DNA of 64,000 nt from Oceanobacillus bengalensis (GCF_003628445.1 NZ_RBZO01000001.1:236207-300206), one strand, 5' to 3'; numbered from the stretch's first letter, positions 45,150 through 54,968 are shown. A program made the numbers and translations. Notes: a model not told the origin generated them from the sequence alone.

Positions 45150-45730
45150 GGCTGGGACAAAAGTGTTTTTATTAAAAGTCTGAAATGTTGCTTCAAAATT
45201 TCTCATTACAATTTAAATTACTTCTGATTTTGTATAGACTTCGAACTAACTTAATTTAGATTATCTTAAATCGGAGTAAATCTCACCGTCCGGGATCGCT
45301 CCGGGCGGATGCTTTCCGCGGGCACGGCCTCAGCCTCCTCAGAAGCACAGAACGCTTCTTCCGGGGTCTTCGGACACGTGCTATTCCCGCAGGAGTCACC
45401 GCCCTACACTCACCCAGACTAGTGAAGTAGTACGATGCTTTTTGACTTTCCGTATCGAAGGAGATAATGGTTAGTAACTTAAACTCAGTGGAGGAAAGAC
45501 ACGAAGACTCCTACGGGAGGATAGGCCTAGGTGAGACTGCGTAGTGCGTTAGCACGGAGGAGGCTCACCAGCCGCCCGTGGAAAGCGAAGTGTCTTTCCG
45601 GAACGGTGTATTCAAGACTATTCTGAATTAAAGAGATCAACACTTTATATCAACTATGAATTAAGGTTCGGTTATAGCCAGAAGTTAATATTCTAAGCTT
45701 CTTATCCTATGATCTTTCTATGTCCCAGCC
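45150..45730. repeat. ~580-bp element with GGCTGGGACA terminal inverted repeats
   Basis: The ends are GGCTGGGACA and its exact complement TGTCCCAGCC. The outer parts are AT-rich. The GC-rich core (about 45290-45612) is a long imperfect palindrome: CTTTCC.CGGGC..GGCCTCAGCCTCCTC on the left mirrors GAGGAGGCTCACCAGCCGCCCGTGGAAAG on the right, and CCGCAGGAGTC mirrors GACTCCTACGGG. There is no transposase or credible frame. Composition is unlike the neighbours. Similar GC-rich intergenic repeats are familiar from Bacillaceae genomes (recollection, not checked). Confidence 0.75.
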
Positions 45731-45739
45731 TCATAGGAA

Positions 45740-46609
45740 TTACTTATAATATGGTTCAATGTGAATATGTACATGATTGATTTTATGCTTTTCTTCCAGG
45801 TAATGTTCAATTTTTTCTGTAATACGGTGACTTTGCTCCACATTTAACTTTGGATCTACTAAGATAGTTACTTCTAATAATGCTTGATTTCCATGAACAC
45901 GACCCTTTACATCAATGACTTCTTTTACCTCATTAACCTTTTCGATACTAGACCTTATTGTTTTTATTTTATCTTCATCAAAACCATCTGTAAGCGTGTG
46001 TGTTGCATCTTTAAATATATCCCAAGCAGTTTTAACAATAATTAAACCTACAATTAGTCCTGCTAAAGGATCAAACCAAAATAAGCCAAATTGTGTTCCT
46101 ATGATGCCAATAAATGCACCAATACTAACCAATGCATCTGAACGATTATCTTGTGCAGCTGCATAAAGTGCACCACTTTCAATTTTTTTAGCTAGATTAA
46201 GGTTATATCGATAAACAAACAACATGATAATTGCTGAACTAAGAGCTGTCCATGCCGTAAGTAGGTCTGGTTGCGAAGCATGTCCTGCGACTAGTTTTTG
46301 AAATGTATCAATAATTACTTGTATACCAACAAACATCATAATAAATGCAGCAAATAATGATGCAATCGTTTCTGCTCGATAATGACCATAGTGATGATCT
46401 TTATCTGGTGGCTTTCTTGAAATCTTAAGTCCGACTAGCACGGCTATAGATGCTACAACATCTGTCGTATTATTTAACCCGTCAGCCCGTAGTGCATCTG
46501 AATTCCCAACATGGGCAACGATGAGTTTTACAAAGGACAAGACGATATAAGCAATAATACTTATCCATGCCCCTTTTTCACCTTTTTTCAAGTTATCCGA
46601 ATGATTCAT
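45740..46609 (-). CDS. Cation diffusion facilitator family transporter
   Basis: A 289-aa CDF exporter for divalent metals. Six helices occupy about 1-205, with metal-site motifs ALRADGLNNTTDVVAS in helix 2 and QDNRSDALVSIGAF in helix 5. The loop DKDHHYGHYRAETI follows the usual HPYGHxRxE pattern. A cytosolic C-terminal domain (about 206-289) ends with HINHVHIHIEP. The LNNTTD form is common in the YeaB/MamB-like branch; Mn, Fe or Zn could be the substrate. The ATG follows GGAGG. Confidence 0.9.
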   Translation of the reverse strand: MNHSDNLKKGEKGAWISIIAYIVLSFVKLIVAHVGNSDALRADGLNNTTDVVASIAVLVGLKISRKPPDKDHHYGHYRAETIASLFAAFIMMFVGIQVIIDTFQKLVAGHASQPDLLTAWTALSSAIIMLFVYRYNLNLAKKIESGALYAAAQDNRSDALVSIGAFIGIIGTQFGLFWFDPLAGLIVGLIIVKTAWDIFKDATHTLTDGFDEDKIKTIRSSIEKVNEVKEVIDVKGRVHGNQALLEVTILVDPKLNVEQSHRITEKIEHYLEEKHKINHVHIHIEPYYK

Positions 46610-46878
46610 GTGTTTTCCTCCGATAATTTTCTTTCCTGTAACAACGAGTTCCTATTTTGATACATGCATTATAGTCTACCAAAATAGAATGCATTGGGTC
46701 TAGAGAAAAAAGAAAGGATTAGGTTATATCTATTGACTAACCTTAAGTATGTTTAGTATGGGAAAAATAGTAACTTACATACATCTTTCATTATCAAGTT
46801 TTTCATACACTAATTTTTTTGTTGCAATTTTTCTAAAAATTTAGGATAATAGTAAAAAGAGTCAAGGGGGAGCATTTT

Positions 46879-47112
46879 ATGAAAAAAGAAAAAATGATCT
46901 ATCTATTTTATCGTTATGATGGAAATACCCTTTACGCTAAAAAAGAAATACCTTATGAATTTAGGCTTTCTGCACAGCTGATTCTTGATGAATTATGTTT
47001 TGATTGGAATAAGAAGCAACTAGAAAATAAAATTAATGAGACACTTATAACTGGTGATAAAGACGAATTTATGCGCTTATGTGAAGAATATAGGCATTTT
47101 CTTTGGGAATAA
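46879..47112 (+). CDS. IDEAL-domain small protein
   Basis: A 77-aa cytosolic protein. Residues about 31-75 (LILDELCFDWNKKQLENKINETLITGDKDEFMRLCEEY) fit the IDEAL domain, a short helical motif found in Bacillaceae proteins including YpiB-type proteins. The N-terminus YLFYRYDGNTLYAKKE is not recognised. The ATG follows AAGGGGGAG. It is monocistronic. The molecular role is unknown, probably protein interaction. Confidence 0.75.
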   Translation: MKKEKMIYLFYRYDGNTLYAKKEIPYEFRLSAQLILDELCFDWNKKQLENKINETLITGDKDEFMRLCEEYRHFLWE

Positions 47113-47133
47113 ATTTGGTACTTAAATAAAGTT

Positions 47134-47162
47134 AACCTTACCTAATTAGGGTAAGGTTTCTT
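47134..47162 (+). terminator. Intrinsic terminator of the IDEAL gene
   Basis: AACCTTACC pairs perfectly with GGTAAGGTT around CTAATTA; the T tract is short (TTCTT). Confidence 0.7.
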
Positions 47163-47231
47163 ACGTTGGAGTGAAGAGAAAGCCTTTTCAGGTGGTATCA
47201 TTTAATTAGTAATGAATGAAGGGGAAGAAGC

Positions 47232-48704
47232 ATGAGCAAAAATGGAGATATATTAATTAGACAAAATAGAATCATACTTTTTATATTATTATTTTCTGTG
47301 CTATTAGGAGTAGGGGCAGAACTAATGGTAGGTGCACCAATAGAAAATATTTTAGCAATAAGTATTGGGGGCACATTTACACTACTATTAGTTGCCGCTC
47401 TTTACAAGAAAAATATCCTTACACAAATTATTCCTTATATAGCTATTGTTGCAGTAGCTTGCGTAGCTTTATTAATTATGCTTAGCTCCGATTATGTGAC
47501 AAATATGTTATTTATCTTTTACCTGTTAGCTGTGGCTGCAATTTCACTTTCTATTAAAGTACTAGCTACTGGTGCGGTGTTAGGTTTAGTTTTGCTCGCT
47601 TTTTTTGTTATGGAAAAAGGTGAAACACTCGGGTTTGATACAAGGGCAACTGCTATTACAATTGTTTTTTACGTTCTTGTATTTATTGTTTTAGTAATAC
47701 AGGTTAGGATTTCAAGGAAGCTAATTATGGATGTGGAAGAAGCATTAGTAAGAACAGAAGCATATGCAAAGAAGCAAAAACATCTAGCTAATGTGGTACA
47801 AGCAGGAGCAAAAGAGGTACATACACAGATGGATCTTATTGAACAAGATAGTCAGTTAAACCGAGAGTCGACCAAAGAAATGCGCGGAGCTTTTATGGAA
47901 CTTAATAGGGCAAGTAGGTCACAAGCAGAATCTGCGGCTAATATTTCTTATTCCACAAGCCAAGCGAATCAATTAGTTGAAAATATGTTGACTTCCTTTA
48001 AAGAAAGTACAGAAAATGGGGAAGAGTTGAAGATACTTTCGTTTAAAGGACAGCAATCAATTATTGAATTAACAATCATATTAGATGGCTTTCAGGATTC
48101 CTTTAACCTTTTAATAAAAAACATGGATAAGCTTGTACATATTATCAGGGAAAATAATAATTTCACAGCGAAAATACAGGACATCTCTGCTCAAACGAAT
48201 TTGTTAGCATTAAACGCTAGCATTGAGGCTGCACGAGCTGGCGATGCTGGGAAGGGTTTTGCGGTGGTTGCAGAAGAGGTCCGTAAATTAGCAGAACAGT
48301 CTCAAGCATTTGCAAAGCAAATAGGAGAAAATTTATCATCTATCGAAAAGAATACGACTGAGACACAGCAAGAAATCTATAATAATAAATCCCAACTCCT
48401 TAGCAGCTCGAATCGTGCAATGACTGCCAAAGCAAATTTCGAAACAATTACGAATAAGCTCATTGCCTTTATAAGGGATATTGATTTTCTAAAGAGTCAG
48501 GCGATGGAAATACAGCTATCGACCTTAACCATTGATGAATCTGTAGAAGTATTAGCATCCGTCTTAGAGAAAACAACCGCAACAATTGAAGAGTTAGAAT
48601 TATCGGTTGATGAACAAGTAAGTAGAATGGCAAATTTAACAGATGCGATCGAAGTAACGAATGAGGCAGCAGCAACATTAGAGTCAGTGAATGGAGCCGT
48701 ATAG
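47232..48704 (+). CDS. Membrane methyl-accepting chemotaxis protein
   Basis: A 490-aa chemoreceptor. Residues about 15-160 contain five or six closely spaced membrane helices instead of the usual large extracellular sensor between two helices. No HAMP domain is evident. The cytosolic signalling domain has the tip [40 protein letters not shown]. It probably senses a membrane-linked or cytosolic signal (inference). The ATG follows AAGGGGAAG. It is unrelated in layout to the soluble receptor at 25090. Confidence 0.9.
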   Translation: MSKNGDILIRQNRIILFILLFSVLLGVGAELMVGAPIENILAISIGGTFTLLLVAALYKKNILTQIIPYIAIVAVACVALLIMLSSDYVTNMLFIFYLLAVAAISLSIKVLATGAVLGLVLLAFFVMEKGETLGFDTRATAITIVFYVLVFIVLVIQVRISRKLIMDVEEALVRTEAYAKKQKHLANVVQAGAKEVHTQMDLIEQDSQLNRESTKEMRGAFMELNRASRSQAESAANISYSTSQANQLVENMLTSFKESTENGEELKILSFKGQQSIIELTIILDGFQDSFNLLIKNMDKLVHIIRENNNFTAKIQDISAQTNLLALNASIEAARAGDAGKGFAVVAEEVRKLAEQSQAFAKQIGENLSSIEKNTTETQQEIYNNKSQLLSSSNRAMTAKANFETITNKLIAFIRDIDFLKSQAMEIQLSTLTIDESVEVLASVLEKTTATIEELELSVDEQVSRMANLTDAIEVTNEAAATLESVNGAV

Positions 48705-48721
48705 GATTTAGGAAGGTCACT

Positions 48722-48757
48722 TAGTTGAGAAATGCCGATGTAGGCATCTCTCAACTA
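48722..48757. terminator. Hairpin between the chemoreceptor and phospholipase C-like genes
   Basis: TAGTTGAGA..ATGCC pairs with GGCAT..TCTCAACTA. There is no clear T tract on either side, so termination is less certain. It overlaps the stop codon of the minus-strand gene. Confidence 0.5.
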
Positions 48758-49669
48758 CACAATCGGGTTACTGTATTTATTCTCTAAGTTGAGCTGTAAT
48801 GCTGTACCAGTGTCATAAGAGTAGTCCCCAATTAAATGTTTTACTTTGTGAATAGATGCGTCAGAAGGTTTTTCCCAGTACTTTTTTATTTCTTTTAATA
48901 CCTCAATTGCTTCCAATTGCGCCAGTTCATATAAATCAATAAAACTCTTTACCGATGCCTCTTTTGTTGCAGCGTGATACCATGTCGCATGACTTACATT
49001 CAAATAGTCAATTTGATTTGTGATTGGCTGATGAGAATAGGAAGAAATGAATGATTTAAATAAGGTATTCTTCCAACCGTATGGATCAAATAAAATTCTT
49101 AAAGCAAGTAACATATCTTTATAGGCTTTATTTATATAACTTGGTGAATCTTGTTTTATATCTGGATAATGCTCATTTATCCTATTATATAAAAGTGCCG
49201 TGATGTCCTTATCTAAGGAATGTCCAACATCAATTTCTTTGTACACCTGTGTTTTCCATGTGTTTACATGGTGAAATCGTTTCATCATAATGGTATCGAT
49301 AGTAATTTCAAGCTTTTGATGTTTACTTTCTTCATAACCAGCATGATAATGGATATATGGATGTGTATTTTTATCAAGAATATAGTGAGTCACAAAACCA
49401 GTCACATACGCTTTCATGCGCTCATTTTGGTCTTTTACAGAATTAACTAAGTCCACTAGGAAATTTCCGCAATTTCTCGTATGTAGTGCATTACCGATTT
49501 TGTGTATAGGTTCTTCTTTAATCCAAGGCCAAAAATTATAGTAGAAAAACGGATCAGGACCTTGAGCTCCTAGCTTTAGATACGCTTCGTTTTTAGCTGA
49601 TAAAAGCGTTTGATTGACGGTATCCACAACTTCTTCACAAAAAAGAATATGTGTCCAAATGTTTGGCAA
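48755..49669 (-). CDS. Zinc-dependent phospholipase C family protein
   Basis: A 304-aa protein of the Zn-dependent phospholipase C family (PF00882). Potential ligands are in IWTHILFCEEV, LGAQGPDPFFY, GFVTHYILDKNTHPYIHYH and a later His-rich stretch. There is no signal peptide, unlike the secreted B. cereus enzyme, so it is probably cytosolic and its substrate is uncertain. The start is TTG behind AAGGGGG. Monocistronic. Confidence 0.82.
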   Translation of the reverse strand: MPNIWTHILFCEEVVDTVNQTLLSAKNEAYLKLGAQGPDPFFYYNFWPWIKEEPIHKIGNALHTRNCGNFLVDLVNSVKDQNERMKAYVTGFVTHYILDKNTHPYIHYHAGYEESKHQKLEITIDTIMMKRFHHVNTWKTQVYKEIDVGHSLDKDITALLYNRINEHYPDIKQDSPSYINKAYKDMLLALRILFDPYGWKNTLFKSFISSYSHQPITNQIDYLNVSHATWYHAATKEASVKSFIDLYELAQLEAIEVLKEIKKYWEKPSDASIHKVKHLIGDYSYDTGTALQLNLENKYSNPIV

Positions 49670-49886
49670 AGCAGTATCCCCCTTTTGATATAAGATCCCA
49701 TAACTATTATATAGTAAAAAAATATTGGAACAATGTGTTTTTATAGTAACATTTTGTGTCTATTTTATAATTGCAGCACTCTTTTAAAATTATATTATTC
49801 GAATGCAATTCTATATTCTATTATTTAAAAAATTTGTTACAATAGAGAGGAATGAAACATTTTTGATACATAGGGAGGAAGCATAG

Positions 49887-51272
49887 ATGGAATATCGTGT
49901 GGAGAGAGATACAATCGGGGAAATTAACGTTCCTGCAGATAAATTCTGGGGTGCACAAACACAAAGAAGTAAAGAAAACTTTCCAATTGGAAATGAAAAA
50001 ATGCCGAAAGAAGTAATAAAAGCGTTTGCAATACTGAAGAAGAGTGCAGCAAAAGCTAATAGTGATTTAGGTCTTATGGATCGAGAAAAAGCAGAAGCAA
50101 TTGGCTATGCTGCTGATCAGATTATAGAAGGAAATATTAATGAACATTTTCCACTTGTTGTATGGCAAACAGGTAGTGGTACGCAATCAAATATGAATGT
50201 TAATGAAGTGATTGCTTATGTTGGTAACAGGTGGCTAGAGGAAAAAGGTAGTGAATTAAGACTTCATCCAAATGATGATGTAAATAAATCACAAAGCTCT
50301 AATGATACGTACCCAACTGCCATGCATGTTGCATTTGTGTTAAAGCTTGAAGATAACGTTCTTCCAGCGATTAAGATTTTAAAAGATACGTTTAAAGGAA
50401 AAATGGATGCATTCTCAGATATCGTTAAGATTGGACGTACACACTTACAGGATGCAACGCCACTAACATTGGGTCAAGAAATTAGTGGATGGCATCGCAT
50501 GTTAGAAAAATCTGAAATGATGGTTACTGAAAGTGCAAAACATCTAAAAGAGTTAGCAATTGGTGGTACCGCGGTTGGAACAGGCTTAAATGCCCATCCA
50601 GAATTCTCAGATCGTGTATGTTCTGCAATTAGTGAATTTACGGGTAAAGAATTTATTTCAGCGCCAAATAAATTCCATGCACTAACAAGTCATGATGAGT
50701 CAGTGTATGCGCATGGTGCATTAAAAGGATTAGCTGCAGACATGATGAAAATCGCTAATGATGTTCGTTGGTTAGCAAGTGGACCTCGTTGTGGAATTGG
50801 CGAAATTACAATACCAGCAAACGAGCCAGGTAGTTCCATTATGCCTGGTAAAGTAAATCCAACACAAAGTGAAGCAGTTACAATGGTTGCAGCACAGGTA
50901 ATGGGGAATGATGCAACAATTGGTTTTGCAGCCAGCCAAGGTAATTTCGAATTAAACGTATTTAAGCCGGTAATTGCATATAACTTCTTACAATCATGTG
51001 AGTTGCTAGCTGATAGTATTATTTCCTTTGATGAACGTTGTGCTGTTGGAATTGAACCAAATCATGAACAAATTGAGAAAAACTTAAATGATTCATTGAT
51101 GCTTGTTACTGCATTAAATCCTCATATTGGATATGAAAATGCAGCTAAAATTGCCAAGAAAGCATTTGCAGATAATTCAACCTTGAAAGAAACTGCTGTT
51201 GCGTTAGGATTATTAACAGAAGAAGAATTCGATACGTATGTTAAACCAGAAGAAATGACTTATCCAAAATAA
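49887..51272 (+). CDS. fumC: Class II fumarate hydratase
   Basis: A 461-aa iron-independent fumarase of the TCA cycle that hydrates fumarate to malate. The signature [15 protein letters not shown] contains the mobile catalytic serine loop. [33 protein letters not shown] and [16 protein letters not shown] are the other conserved blocks, and together they favour fumarase over aspartase. The ATG follows GGGAGGAAG. The promoter region is AT-rich with TACAAT at -10. Confidence 0.95.
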   Translation: MEYRVERDTIGEINVPADKFWGAQTQRSKENFPIGNEKMPKEVIKAFAILKKSAAKANSDLGLMDREKAEAIGYAADQIIEGNINEHFPLVVWQTGSGTQSNMNVNEVIAYVGNRWLEEKGSELRLHPNDDVNKSQSSNDTYPTAMHVAFVLKLEDNVLPAIKILKDTFKGKMDAFSDIVKIGRTHLQDATPLTLGQEISGWHRMLEKSEMMVTESAKHLKELAIGGTAVGTGLNAHPEFSDRVCSAISEFTGKEFISAPNKFHALTSHDESVYAHGALKGLAADMMKIANDVRWLASGPRCGIGEITIPANEPGSSIMPGKVNPTQSEAVTMVAAQVMGNDATIGFAASQGNFELNVFKPVIAYNFLQSCELLADSIISFDERCAVGIEPNHEQIEKNLNDSLMLVTALNPHIGYENAAKIAKKAFADNSTLKETAVALGLLTEEEFDTYVKPEEMTYPK

Positions 51273-51284
51273 ATTGTATTAAAA

Positions 51285-51320
51285 AAAGCTCGTTACAGCC
51301 TATTGTAGCGGGCTTTCTTT
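51285..51320 (+). terminator. Intrinsic terminator of fumC
   Basis: AAAGCTCGTTACA pairs with TGTAGCGGGCTTT (two wobbles), then CTTT. Confidence 0.75.
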
Positions 51321-51415
51321 ATGAGCTGGAAGCATAACTACATTTTACCAGTCAATTTAAGTTATAAGATTACGCTATCTACAGACAATAGTATTACACA
51401 AGGAGGTGATATAAC

Positions 51416-51613
51416 ATGGCAAACAACAATTCAAACCAATTAGTCGTACCTGGTGTACAACAAGCTCTTGACCAAATGAAATATGAAATCGCTTCTGAAT
51501 TTGGTGTTAACTTAGGCGGTGAAACAACTTCTCGTGCTAACGGTTCTGTTGGTGGAGAAATCACTAAACGTCTAGTTCAAACTGCTCAACAACAATTAAA
51601 CGGTGGTCAATAA
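51416..51613 (+). CDS. Alpha/beta-type small acid-soluble spore protein
   Basis: A 65-aa DNA-binding protein that saturates spore DNA and protects it. Visible are the germination protease site region YEIASEFGV and the two conserved segments [16 protein letters not shown] and [12 protein letters not shown]. The ATG follows a perfect AAGGAGGTGAT. A weak forespore-type promoter (GCATA at 51332 with CAATTTA 16 bases later) is possible but not convincing. It is monocistronic with a strong terminator. Confidence 0.96.
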   Translation: MANNNSNQLVVPGVQQALDQMKYEIASEFGVNLGGETTSRANGSVGGEITKRLVQTAQQQLNGGQ

Positions 51614-51632
51614 AACTAAATAATATATGGCT

Positions 51633-51665
51633 AGAGGAAAGTCTGCAAAGACTTTCCTCTTTTAT
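51633..51665 (+). terminator. Intrinsic terminator of the SASP gene
   Basis: AGAGGAAAGTCT and its exact complement enclose a 4-base loop and are followed by TTTT. Confidence 0.92.
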
Positions 51666-51734
51666 GTGGGAATTTGTTTTCGTAATCAGGCGTTCGTCCT
51701 CGTAACCAGGTGCTTACAACCTATCTATAAAATA

Positions 51735-51765
51735 AAAAAGGTGAGGATATCAATATCCTCACCTT
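51735..51765 (-). terminator. Intrinsic terminator of msmX
   Basis: On the minus strand AAGGTGAGGATAT and its complement are followed by six T. Confidence 0.92.
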
Positions 51766-51772
51766 CCTAACA

Positions 51773-52870
51773 TTATTTAATACGATTTTCAGTTTCTTTA
51801 TCGAAGAAATGTGTTTTGTTCATATCGAAAGCTAATTCGATTGTTTCTCCACCATTAATGTCTGAACGGGAATCTACACGAGCAACAAAATCTTGATTGT
51901 TAATCGTAGAATATAATATGGATTCTGCACCCATTAGTTCAGCTACATCGATAGTTGCTTTAATTTTCGTATTTGGAGATGCATCTAAGAATGCTTGCTC
52001 ATCATGGATATCTTCTGGACGTACACCTAGGATTATTTCTTTACCAACATAACCAAGATCACGTAATGATTTCATTTTCCCTTCAGGTACTGCTATTTTT
52101 TTGTCATCCATTACAAAGTAACCATCAGACAATTTTCCATTTAAGAAGTTCATAGACGGAGAACCAATGAATCCGCCGACAAATACATTATCTGGTTTAT
52201 CATATACTTCTTTTGGTGCACCGACTTGTTGAATTAAGCCATCTTTCATAACCACAAGGCGTGTTGCCATCGTCATTGCTTCTGTTTGGTCATGGGTTAC
52301 ATAGATTGTAGTTGTTTGTAAACGTTTATGAAGCTTTTGAATTTCTGCACGCATTTGAACACGTAATTTAGCATCAAGGTTGGATAAAGGCTCATCCATT
52401 AAGAATACTTTTGCGTCACGAACAATGGCACGTCCTAAAGCAACACGTTGACGTTGACCACCTGATAGTGCCTTTGGTTTTCTATCTAAATATGCTTCTA
52501 ATCCTAAGATTTTAGCAGCATTTTGTACGCGTTTATCGATTTCTTCTTTCTTGAATTTACGTAATTTAAGACCAAATGCCATGTTATCGTATACACTCAT
52601 ATGTGGATATAGCGCGTAGTTTTGGAAAACCATTGCAATATCACGGTCTTTTGGTGCTACATCGTTCATTTTCTTCTCGTCTATATAAAATTCACCACCA
52701 GAAATTTCTTCTAATCCGGCAATCATTCGTAATGTAGTTGATTTCCCACAACCTGATGGACCAACGAAAACAATAAATTCTTTATCTTTAATGTGTAAGT
52801 TGAAATCATTTACGGCAATAACATTTTTATCATATTTCTTTTGTATATTTTGTAATTTTAATTCAGCCAT
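51773..52870 (-). CDS. msmX: Multi-sugar ABC importer ATPase MsmX/UgpC
   Basis: A 365-aa ATPase energising several carbohydrate importers. The ABC domain has Walker A GPSGCGKSTT, signature LSGGQRQR and Walker B VFLMDEPLSNLD. The C-terminal MalK-type regulatory domain has GVRPEDIHDEQAF and MGAESILYSTI. No permease genes adjoin, as for stand-alone MsmX of B. subtilis, which serves many transporters. The start is ATG at 52870 behind GGAGGG. Confidence 0.93.
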   Translation of the reverse strand: MAELKLQNIQKKYDKNVIAVNDFNLHIKDKEFIVFVGPSGCGKSTTLRMIAGLEEISGGEFYIDEKKMNDVAPKDRDIAMVFQNYALYPHMSVYDNMAFGLKLRKFKKEEIDKRVQNAAKILGLEAYLDRKPKALSGGQRQRVALGRAIVRDAKVFLMDEPLSNLDAKLRVQMRAEIQKLHKRLQTTTIYVTHDQTEAMTMATRLVVMKDGLIQQVGAPKEVYDKPDNVFVGGFIGSPSMNFLNGKLSDGYFVMDDKKIAVPEGKMKSLRDLGYVGKEIILGVRPEDIHDEQAFLDASPNTKIKATIDVAELMGAESILYSTINNQDFVARVDSRSDINGGETIELAFDMNKTHFFDKETENRIK

Positions 52871-52939
52871 TTCTATTCCCTCCATTATTGTAAGCGGTTA
52901 ATTCCATTATAGGGAAAGTCTTCGTGTTAAGTAATGGGA

Positions 52940-52976
52940 ATGATGCACAAAGATTGGATTAGCTTTTGTGCATCAT
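52940..52976 (-). promoter_or_regulatory. Perfect 12-bp hairpin over the PucR-type regulator stop
   Basis: ATGATGCACAAA and TTTGTGCATCAT enclose a 13-base loop that holds the TAA stop. No T tract follows, so it may be an mRNA stabiliser or processing site upstream of msmX rather than a terminator. Confidence 0.5.
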
Positions 52977-53846
52977 TGACAAGATGACCAAATATACAGC
53001 TACTGCTTCATTAAATCGCCTTACATCGATCCCCGTTTTTTCAATGAATTTATCTAATCGATATTGTAAGCTATTTCGATGTAAATGTAGTTTCTTAGCT
53101 GCTTCAGAGACGTTCAGATTACTACTAATAAATACTTTAATAGAATGTAGTAGCTCTTCATCATCAATTAATTCTTTTAAGACAATTGTTTTGATTTCAT
53201 TCATAAAATGCTTATCCGCCTGTTCTATAAAGTGAAAACTAATTGCGTCAATATATGTAACAACCGATTGATCAGAATATGAAAAAGCAATACCTACATT
53301 TTTTAAGAACGTATCATACTTATACTTTAGTTTATCGAAAGTATCAATGTATGGGCCTACATAAAACCTAATATTTGTATATAAATCACTCATTAAAATA
53401 TCAATAATTTGTTCATAGGAGATAGCTTCTTCTGAAAAAGTTGATTGCTCTTCAATGATGACTCCTGCTTTTTCGCTTTCCCATAAAATTGGAACAGGAT
53501 GTGAAAATAGATTATAGATGGCTTCTCTAAATTGTAACGGATCAATTTGATTTTTCGATATCGTAAAATAAACGAAACGAAAAGGAGTTTCTAGTTCTTG
53601 AAAATCATTACTTAAAATCCGGGATTTCCATCGTTGCTCTTGTTCTGTTGGTCTAGGAATGTTTATGTTGTACGTTGATAAAAATGTAGATAGGATGTCG
53701 ATATCTTTCTTCGTTAATTCCTTCTTATCGATACCGATAATTTGATTGTCATCTGTAATAAACCATTCATGATTCTTAGGGACAACTTCACGGCTTTCTT
53801 GAAGGATGTACAAGCTGCTGAAGATTTTTGCGAGTTGTTTTATCAT
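52959..53846 (-). CDS. PucR/CdaR-type helix-turn-helix regulator
   Basis: A 295-aa regulator whose C-terminus (about 245-290) is a PucR-type helix-turn-helix: NLNVSEAAKKLHLHRNSLQYRLDKFIEKTGI. The N-terminal part is not a recognised domain. It is encoded just upstream of msmX on the same strand (88 bases apart), so control of carbohydrate import genes or msmX is plausible but not shown. The ATG has AAGGAG upstream. Confidence 0.82.
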   Translation of the reverse strand: MIKQLAKIFSSLYILQESREVVPKNHEWFITDDNQIIGIDKKELTKKDIDILSTFLSTYNINIPRPTEQEQRWKSRILSNDFQELETPFRFVYFTISKNQIDPLQFREAIYNLFSHPVPILWESEKAGVIIEEQSTFSEEAISYEQIIDILMSDLYTNIRFYVGPYIDTFDKLKYKYDTFLKNVGIAFSYSDQSVVTYIDAISFHFIEQADKHFMNEIKTIVLKELIDDEELLHSIKVFISSNLNVSEAAKKLHLHRNSLQYRLDKFIEKTGIDVRRFNEAVAVYLVILSMMHKS

Positions 53847-53963
53847 GCGTAAACTCCTTTTTCTGATTAATCAACTACTGTATATTATAACAATAATGAT
53901 GAAACCACAATCGATCCTTTCATGCATTTCCTATGTTCGTATAACTATACAATAAAGAAGACG

Positions 53964-53981
53964 TTTGTTATAGTTAACAAA
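53964..53981. promoter_or_regulatory. Inverted repeat upstream of yheA
   Basis: TTTGTTA, four bases, TAACAAA: a perfect inverted repeat just before the yheA ribosome binding site, near a probable -10. It may be an operator. Confidence 0.35.
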
Positions 53982-54007
53982 GATTAAAACTTGGAGGAGG
54001 AAATATT

Positions 54008-54364
54008 TTGCCTAATATGTATGATAGTGCCTATGAATTAGAAAAGGCAATTCGTGAAAGTGAAGAATTTACAAATTTAAAAACTGCCTATGAAACGGTA
54101 ATGAATAATCCTGAGGCAAAGGTATTGTTTGACAGTTTCCGTGATACACAAATGCAGCTTCAGGAAAAACAAATGCAAGGTATGGAAATTACAGAAGAAG
54201 AAGTAACACAAGCCCGTGGGGTTGTTGAACAGGTTCAGCAACATGCGGAAATTTCTAAGCTTATGGAAGAAGAGCAACGTTTAAATATGGTAATTAATGA
54301 GATTAGCCAAATTATCACAAAACCACTTGAAGAATTATACGGTGACCCTACACAGTCAAACTAA
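54008..54364 (+). CDS. yheA: YlbF/YmcA-family protein YheA (UPF0342)
   Basis: A 118-aa helical protein of the YlbF/YheA family. YlbF and YmcA relatives act in the RNase Y-associated Y-complex, but YheA itself has no settled role. The heptad-rich sequence (MQLQEKQMQGMEITEEEV, VVEQVQQHAEISKLMEEEQRL) and the C-terminal ITKPLEELYG are typical. The start is TTG behind GGAGGAGG. Confidence 0.9.
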   Translation: MPNMYDSAYELEKAIRESEEFTNLKTAYETVMNNPEAKVLFDSFRDTQMQLQEKQMQGMEITEEEVTQARGVVEQVQQHAEISKLMEEEQRLNMVINEISQIITKPLEELYGDPTQSN

Positions 54365-54373
54365 TACGTTAAG

Positions 54374-54406
54374 ATGACTCCACTAATCATAGTGGAGTCA
54401 TTTTTT
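54374..54406. terminator. Terminator between yheA and yhzD
   Basis: ATGACTCCACTA and its exact complement with a 4-base loop, then six T on the plus strand; it touches the yhzD stop codon. Confidence 0.92.
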
Positions 54407-54590
54407 ATCTATGAAATAGTACTAATTTCGCTTCTGGAGAAACACATCGGTGTGTGTGTTCACTATAGCCTTTTTCTTCTAATAACTTTTCTCCAAGTTT
54501 TTTTGCATCATCATTATTTTCTGCAGGAAAGGTTTCATCAAGTAATTTTTCTCCAGACTTTTCAAAAACAGTTAGATGGTAATTTCGCAT
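54405..54590 (-). CDS. yhzD: YhzD-like protein
   Basis: A 61-aa protein, RNYHLTVFEKSGEKLLDE..., ending HTHRCVSPEAKLVLFHR, which I recognise as the YhzD-like family of Bacillaceae. Function unknown. The ATG follows GAGGAGG. It is convergent with yheA and shares its terminator. Confidence 0.82.
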   Translation of the reverse strand: MRNYHLTVFEKSGEKLLDETFPAENNDDAKKLGEKLLEEKGYSEHTHRCVSPEAKLVLFHR

Positions 54591-54680
54591 ACATTTTCCT
54601 CCTCATTGTAAAAAGCCGTGCTTATTCAAATTATAAATTAATAAATAAGAAAAGTGAAATAATAAAATTGTAAAGTCTGC

Positions 54681-54709
54681 TTGACAAGTGAATAAATGTA
54701 AAGTAGACT
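54681..54709 (+). promoter_or_regulatory. Sigma-A promoter of the XRE regulator gene
   Basis: A perfect -35 TTGACA, a 17-base spacer and TAGACT. The predicted transcript begins within the adjacent palindrome. Confidence 0.8.
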
Positions 54710-54713
54710 GTAC

Positions 54714-54729
54714 GTAAAGTTAACTTTAC
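54714..54729. promoter_or_regulatory. 16-bp palindromic operator candidate
   Basis: GTAAAGTTAACTTTAC is a perfect palindrome 4 bases after the -10. The half-site GTAAAGT also occurs once inside the promoter spacer (54698-54704). This is a natural position for autorepression by the XRE protein. Confidence 0.6.
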
Positions 54730-54758
54730 TTCATTTTACTAAGTTGGTGAGACCAATT

Positions 54759-54968
54759 ATGAAAACATTCATTAAGGAAAAAAGAACAGCACTTAATATT
54801 ACGCAAGAGGAATTATCGAAATCATTAAGTGTATCAAGACAAACGATCATTTCTCTAGAAAAGGGAAAATATAAACCTTCATTAGTATTAGCTCATAAGC
54901 TAGCCCAAACCTTTGGATGTACAATTGAAGAATTATTTATTTTTGAGGGGGATGAGAATATTGAGTGA
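54759..54968 (+). CDS. XRE-family transcriptional regulator (YozG-like)
   Basis: A 69-aa protein that is almost entirely one Cro/C1-type helix-turn-helix: NITQEELSKSLSVSRQTIISLEKGKYKPSLVLAHKLAQTFGCTIEELF. This compact form is common in regulators paired with a small membrane protein or transporter. The ATG at 54759 follows GGTGAG. Its stop overlaps the next gene by 8 bases. It probably binds the palindrome in its own promoter (inference). Confidence 0.9.
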   Translation: MKTFIKEKRTALNITQEELSKSLSVSRQTIISLEKGKYKPSLVLAHKLAQTFGCTIEELFIFEGDENIE

